Of a stretch of 64,000 nt of DNA, positions 60,908 through 64,000 are shown piece by piece. The DNA is from Serratia rhizosphaerae. Its GTDB lineage: Bacteria; Pseudomonadota; Gammaproteobacteria; Enterobacterales; Enterobacteriaceae. Location of the stretch: the NCBI RefSeq assembly GCF_009817885.1, contig NZ_CP041764.1:930001-994000 (forward strand), given 5' to 3'. The first letter of the stretch is position 1; each line of letters starts with the position of its first letter. The position numbers and the translations under genes are program-made. The notes beneath the pieces were generated by a model. It worked only from the letters and a program-made list of their open reading frames with translations, did no database searches and was not told the origin of the DNA.

Positions 60908-62182
60908 ATGGAAAAGTTATCTTACGCTTCCGAAAGCTCCACCTCTCCTTGGGTAACCTATCTGCGCCAAATCGACCGCGTCGCGCCCCATCTGGGTGAC
61001 CTGGCCCATTGGATCGAAACGCTGCGCCACCCTAAGCGCGCGCTGATCGTCGATATTCCGCTGCAAATGGATGACGGCACCATCCGCCATTTCGAGGGCT
61101 ATCGCGTACAGCACAACCTGTCGCGCGGCCCGGGCAAAGGCGGCGTGCGTTATCACCCCGATGTGGATCTCAATGAAGTGATGGCGCTTTCAGCCTGGAT
61201 GACCATCAAGTGCGCAGCCTTGAACCTGCCGTACGGCGGCGCCAAAGGTGGTATCCGCGTCGATCCTTTCTCCCTGTCTGAAGGGGAACTGGAGCGGCTG
61301 ACCCGCCGTTATACCAGCGAGATCGGCCTGATTATCGGCCCGCAGAAAGATATTCCCGCACCGGATGTCGGCACCAACGGCAAAGTGATGGCCTGGATGA
61401 TGGATACCTACTCCATGAACCACGGCACCACAATCACCGGCGTGGTGACAGGTAAACCGATCCACCTGGGCGGCTCTCTCGGCCGTGAAAAAGCCACCGG
61501 CCGCGGCGTATTTATTACCGGCTGCGAAGTCGCCAAACGTTCCGGCATTGAGATTGAAGGCGCCAAAATCGCGCTGCAGGGCTTCGGCAACGTGGGCAGC
61601 GAAGCGGCTCGCCTGTTTGAGAAAGCGGGCGCACGCATTGTGGCCGTACAGGACCACTCGGCAACGCTGTACAACGAAGCCGGCATCGATTTAACCGAGC
61701 TGACCGTCTGGCAAGCCGAAAGCAAACAGATTGCCGGCTTCCCTGGCGCGCAGGAAATTGCCAAAGAGGAGTTCTGGACGCTGCAGATGGATATTCTGAT
61801 CCCGGCGGCGCTGGAAGGACAAATCACCCGCGAACGCGCGGAGAACCTCAGCTGCAAACTGGTTCTGGAAGGCGCCAACGGCCCAACCTACCCGGAAGCG
61901 GATGACGTACTGGCCGAGCGCGGGATCCTGGTAGTGCCTGACGTAATCTGTAACGCCGGCGGGGTAACGGTCAGTTACTTCGAATGGGTACAGGATATGG
62001 CCAGCTTCTTCTGGAGCGAAGAGGAAATCAACCAGCGCATGGACAAAATCATAACCGACGCTATCGCCCACGTGTGCGATAAAGCCGAAGAAAAGAACTG
62101 TTCACTGCGTACCAGCGCCTATATCGTCGCCTGCGAACGAATCCTGCTGGCCCGTAAGGACCGCGGTATTTATCCGGGCTGA
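60908..62182 (+). CDS. Glutamate dehydrogenase (Glu/Leu/Phe/Val family, catabolic type)
   Basis: Oxidative deamination of glutamate to 2-oxoglutarate and ammonia, probably NAD-linked. It has 424 residues, a size typical of catabolic hexameric enzymes and shorter than the 447-residue NADP enzyme GdhA of E. coli. KGGVRYHPDVDLNEVMALSAWMTIK with substrate-binding Lys, PYGGAKGGIRVDP with catalytic Lys (near 110) and the Rossmann motif GFGNVGS near 225 are visible. Cofactor preference is inference. It is divergent from astA, whose pathway ends in glutamate, and an ARG-box-like site lies between them. Confidence 0.88.
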   Translation: MEKLSYASESSTSPWVTYLRQIDRVAPHLGDLAHWIETLRHPKRALIVDIPLQMDDGTIRHFEGYRVQHNLSRGPGKGGVRYHPDVDLNEVMALSAWMTIKCAALNLPYGGAKGGIRVDPFSLSEGELERLTRRYTSEIGLIIGPQKDIPAPDVGTNGKVMAWMMDTYSMNHGTTITGVVTGKPIHLGGSLGREKATGRGVFITGCEVAKRSGIEIEGAKIALQGFGNVGSEAARLFEKAGARIVAVQDHSATLYNEAGIDLTELTVWQAESKQIAGFPGAQEIAKEEFWTLQMDILIPAALEGQITRERAENLSCKLVLEGANGPTYPEADDVLAERGILVVPDVICNAGGVTVSYFEWVQDMASFFWSEEEINQRMDKIITDAIAHVCDKAEEKNCSLRTSAYIVACERILLARKDRGIYPG

Positions 62183-62209
62183 TCGGCAGCGCGCCGTCAG
62201 ACTGCCAGC

Positions 62210-62233
62210 AAGGGCGCGGACCGCGCCCTTTTC
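62210..62233 (+). terminator. Terminator of the glutamate dehydrogenase gene
   Basis: An 8-bp stem AAGGGCGC / GCGCCCTT (62210-62217, 62223-62230) with a GGACC loop is followed by TTC; it begins 28 bases after the stop. Confidence 0.75.
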
Positions 62234-62245
62234 ATTGCCTGCCAG

Positions 62246-62842
62246 TCAGCCATTATTCCTGATCACGGCTTGTTGATAGGCCTCCCGCGTCTGACAACGC
62301 AGCAGATACTCCTCAAACACGGTCGGCAGAGGAATCCCGCACGTTTTTGCCCACATCAGGTTTTGGGCGACAAAGATATCGGCAATCGTGAATGTGTCCC
62401 CCGTAATCCACGATGCAATAGACTGATGTTCAAGACACTTAATGGCACTCTCCGCCTCCCGCCGGGCCACTTCTTCCACCGCAGCAACCTTGAGCGCATC
62501 GGGAAGTAATGCCACATGCTTCAACAAAGACCAGAGCGGCGGCTCCAGTTCGGTCAGTGCAAAGCTCATCCATTGCTCAACGCGGGCATTAGCGCGGAGT
62601 TCGGCAGGATATAAACACTGCCCTGCCGTCTTGGCGCACACATACTTACAGATAGCCGCGCTTTCAAAAATGAGGAATCCCTTATCGTCCAGCACCGGCA
62701 CCTTATTCTGCGGATGGGGTGAACGGATTTCCGGGGTGGCAGACAGCAGATCGACGCGTACCGTCTCATAATCCAGATGTAACTCTTCAAGCGACCACAG
62801 CACGCGTAACGAGCGGCTTTTTGGGAAAGTATAAACTTTCAT
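62246..62842 (-). CDS. Glutathione S-transferase family protein
   Basis: A cytosolic protein of 198 residues. The N-terminal thioredoxin fold (1-80) has KVYTFPKSRSLRVLWSLEEL with a Ser-rich active-site start, and the glutathione-binding NKVPVLDDKGFLIFESAAI near 46-64 (cis-Pro and ES motif). The C-terminal domain is all-helical (about 90-198) with WITGDTFTIADIFVAQNL. This is the general GST pattern; the substrate is unknown. It is on the same strand as the LysE-type exporter (gap 23 bases) and likely co-transcribed with it. Confidence 0.88.
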   Translation of the reverse strand: MKVYTFPKSRSLRVLWSLEELHLDYETVRVDLLSATPEIRSPHPQNKVPVLDDKGFLIFESAAICKYVCAKTAGQCLYPAELRANARVEQWMSFALTELEPPLWSLLKHVALLPDALKVAAVEEVARREAESAIKCLEHQSIASWITGDTFTIADIFVAQNLMWAKTCGIPLPTVFEEYLLRCQTREAYQQAVIRNNG

Positions 62843-62865
62843 CCGTCATCCTTTTTTCCAGCGTT

Positions 62866-63471
62866 CTAATGATGAAGCAGGCTGCCCAGGGAGAAAAACA
62901 CCAGCAGCATGCCTCCACCGATATTGATGTACTTTTTCAGCGTCAGGGGATCGGCTTTTCTGGCGGAGAACACCAGCGCATAGCTGACCGCAATCAGCCA
63001 GACGCTCATTACCGCAATATGTACCGAAGCCAGCAGCAAATAGTTGCCAAGCTCCCCGTGCCGCCCGGCAAACTGCGACACCACCGTCAGATAGAACATA
63101 ATGGCTTTTGGGTTCAGCACGTTGAGCAACCACGCGCTCTTCAACGTGACGCTCCCCCGACCGCGATTCAGCGCCAACCGCCGTGCGGAAACGCCGCTGC
63201 GGATCAGTTGAATCCCCAGCCAGAGCAGGTACAGGTTGCCGGCTATTTTCAGCACGCCGAACGCCGCCGGCGATGCCGCCAACACGGCGGTAACGCCAAG
63301 GCCAATCAGGAGTGCATGGGTGTAGATGCCCAGCGCCGTACCGAGCAGCGTTTTGAGCAATCCCTGGCGGCCGTCCGCCAGCGCGCCGTTCATCGCCAGC
63401 GTGAAACTCGCGCCGGGAGAAAGCGCGACGGGCAACAGTGCGGGGATAAAACCAGGCAGGTTAATGTCCAT
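62866..63471 (-). CDS. LysE/RhtB-family amino acid exporter
   Basis: An inner-membrane exporter of 201 residues with about six hydrophobic segments and the family opening LPVALSPGASFTLAMNGALADGRQGLLKTLLGTALG. LLNVLNPKAIMFYLTVVSQF is near 115-134. The start MDINLPGFIPALLP at 63471 is chosen; the frame is open 59 codons upstream but reaches towards the ffs gene and lacks family similarity. The amino acid exported is unknown; context suggests an overflow route for the nearby amino acid catabolism. Confidence 0.85.
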   Translation of the reverse strand: MDINLPGFIPALLPVALSPGASFTLAMNGALADGRQGLLKTLLGTALGIYTHALLIGLGVTAVLAASPAAFGVLKIAGNLYLLWLGIQLIRSGVSARRLALNRGRGSVTLKSAWLLNVLNPKAIMFYLTVVSQFAGRHGELGNYLLLASVHIAVMSVWLIAVSYALVFSARKADPLTLKKYINIGGGMLLVFFSLGSLLHH

Positions 63472-63615
63472 AGACGAAGAATAATAGGTAACCGCTTTCG
63501 GCTTGGCAAGCGTATGGGGAACGTTGCGGGATGTGCGTTCGCGCGCCGGGAAGAACGGGAAAACCCGCGGCACCAGGCTAAAAAATAGGGGGGAAAGCAA
63601 TCGGATGGCAGAAAT

Positions 63616-63728
63616 GGTGGAGGCCCTGCCAGCTACATCCCGGCACACACGTCACCTGCTGCGGCTGCTTCCTTCCGGACCTGACCGAGTTCACAAGTTA
63701 GTGTTGCGGGAGAACCAACAGGGCCCCC
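63616..63728 (-). ncRNA. ffs: 4.5S RNA of the signal recognition particle
   Basis: The minus strand gives a roughly 113-base rod. The 5' GGGGGCCCTGTTGGTTCTCC pairs with the 3' GTAGCTGGCAGGGCCTCC. The invariant Ffh-binding apical part GGTCAGGTCCGGAAGGAAGC contains the GGAA tetraloop. It recruits Ffh for co-translational membrane targeting. It lies divergent from atl as in E. coli. The ends are set by pairing and may be off by a base or two. Confidence 0.95.
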
Positions 63729-63760
63729 ATTGACGGCTTCCATACTGCGAAGCGGTGGGC

Positions 63761-63789
63761 ATTATCGGTGATGGCATCTGAAATAGCAA
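63761..63789 (-). promoter_or_regulatory. Promoter of ffs
   Basis: On the minus strand TTGCTA (63784-63789) and GATAAT (63761-63766) have 17-base spacing. Transcription would begin about 25 bases before the mature 5' end, leaving a leader of the size that RNase P removes from E. coli 4.5S RNA. Confidence 0.7.
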
Positions 63790-63874
63790 GCCGACCGGGA
63801 CCAACCGCTGTTTTCTTACCCAGCCGGCCTGTGGCACACTGCCAGTCCGACAGCAATACGGCGTATTTATCTCT

Positions 63875-64000
63875 ATGGAATCCACAGACCCGACTTTCCG
63901 CCAGCGCGTCTTTCACGTCGTCGCCGCCATTCCCTGCGGCAAGGTGATTGCCTATGGCGACGTGGCCCAGTTAGCCGGCTCACCGCGGGCGGCGCGCCAG
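63875..64000 (+). CDS. atl: Alkyltransferase-like protein Atl (YbaZ), 5' part only
   Basis: The first 42 codons run off the window end: MESTDPTFRQRVFHVVAAIP then GDVAQLAGSPRAARQ. This is the DNA-binding half of the MGMT-like fold, with the recognition-helix pattern SPRAARQ. Atl proteins bind O6-alkylguanine without repairing it, since Trp replaces the reactive Cys, and flag it for nucleotide excision repair. The active-site position lies beyond the window, so Atl rather than Ogt is inferred from the neighbouring ffs and the sequence pattern. Confidence 0.85.
   Translation, partial: MESTDPTFRQRVFHVVAAIPCGKVIAYGDVAQLAGSPRAARQ

Overview
The window reads as a chromosomal segment of a Serratia-like member of the Enterobacterales. 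It is GC-rich and almost gap-free. Its backbone follows the E. coli order folD-ybcJ / cysS-ppiB-lpxH-purEK / ybbP-ybbA-tesA-ybbO-cnoX / qmcA-ybbJ-cueR / ybaP-ybaK-ushA-fsr-ybaL-gsk-hemH-adk-htpG-recR-ybaB-dnaX-apt-ybaN-priC-rsmS-acrRAB-tomB-hha-ffs-atl. No complete mobile element, rRNA operon or CRISPR array is visible. Genus assignment is inference from gene order and protein similarity recalled from memory.

Layout. 1-1640 is an AT-rich stretch on the 3' side of a tRNA-Arg(UCU) gene. It holds a decayed metallopeptidase gene of the 'vgr related' type and two small membrane proteins, and looks like the edge of an integrated island. 2.0-10.7 kb: folate, a MalX/MalI-type sugar PTS pair, CysS, PpiB, LpxH and PurEK (with a PurR box). 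10.8-19.6 kb: YbbAP exporter, TesA, YbbO, CnoX, Cfa, QmcA/YbbJ and CueR. 19.6-21.5 kb: the copper locus, in which the P-type ATPase gene copA has been reduced to, or replaced by, a 67-residue stand-alone copper chaperone behind a perfect CueR promoter. 21.7-40.7 kb: ybaK to ybaN, with a glycerate permease/kinase/CdaR-type regulator cassette inserted between hemH and adk. 40.8-47.3 kb: priC, rsmS, a ychN homologue where E. coli has mscK, and the AcrR/AcrAB efflux system.

47.4-50.6 kb is a zinc-starvation cluster. Zur boxes lie at both outer ends: one before the zinc-free ribosomal protein paralogues rpmE2-rpmJ2, the other before a four-gene operon made of a previously unmarked 48-residue membrane peptide, an ABC ATPase, a permease and a metal-binding protein. 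tomB-hha follow. 52-63.5 kb is an accessory nitrogen-catabolism block: LysR regulator, adenine deaminase, purine permease, amino-acid permease, astB, astA, a catabolic-type glutamate dehydrogenase, a GST and a LysE exporter. An ARG-box-like site lies between astA and the dehydrogenase. This suggests that arginine-derived glutamate is deaminated to 2-oxoglutarate under ArgR control. The window ends with the 4.5S RNA gene ffs and the start of atl.

The most noteworthy observations are the Zur-flanked cluster with its 48-aa leading ORF, the orphan CopZ in the copA position, the ArgR-type site joining astA and the glutamate dehydrogenase, the metallopeptidase pseudogene at the tRNA, and the tandem palindromic operator of malX. 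Start codons were re-chosen where a better ribosome binding site or family length supports it (malI TTG, priC GTG, astA GTG).
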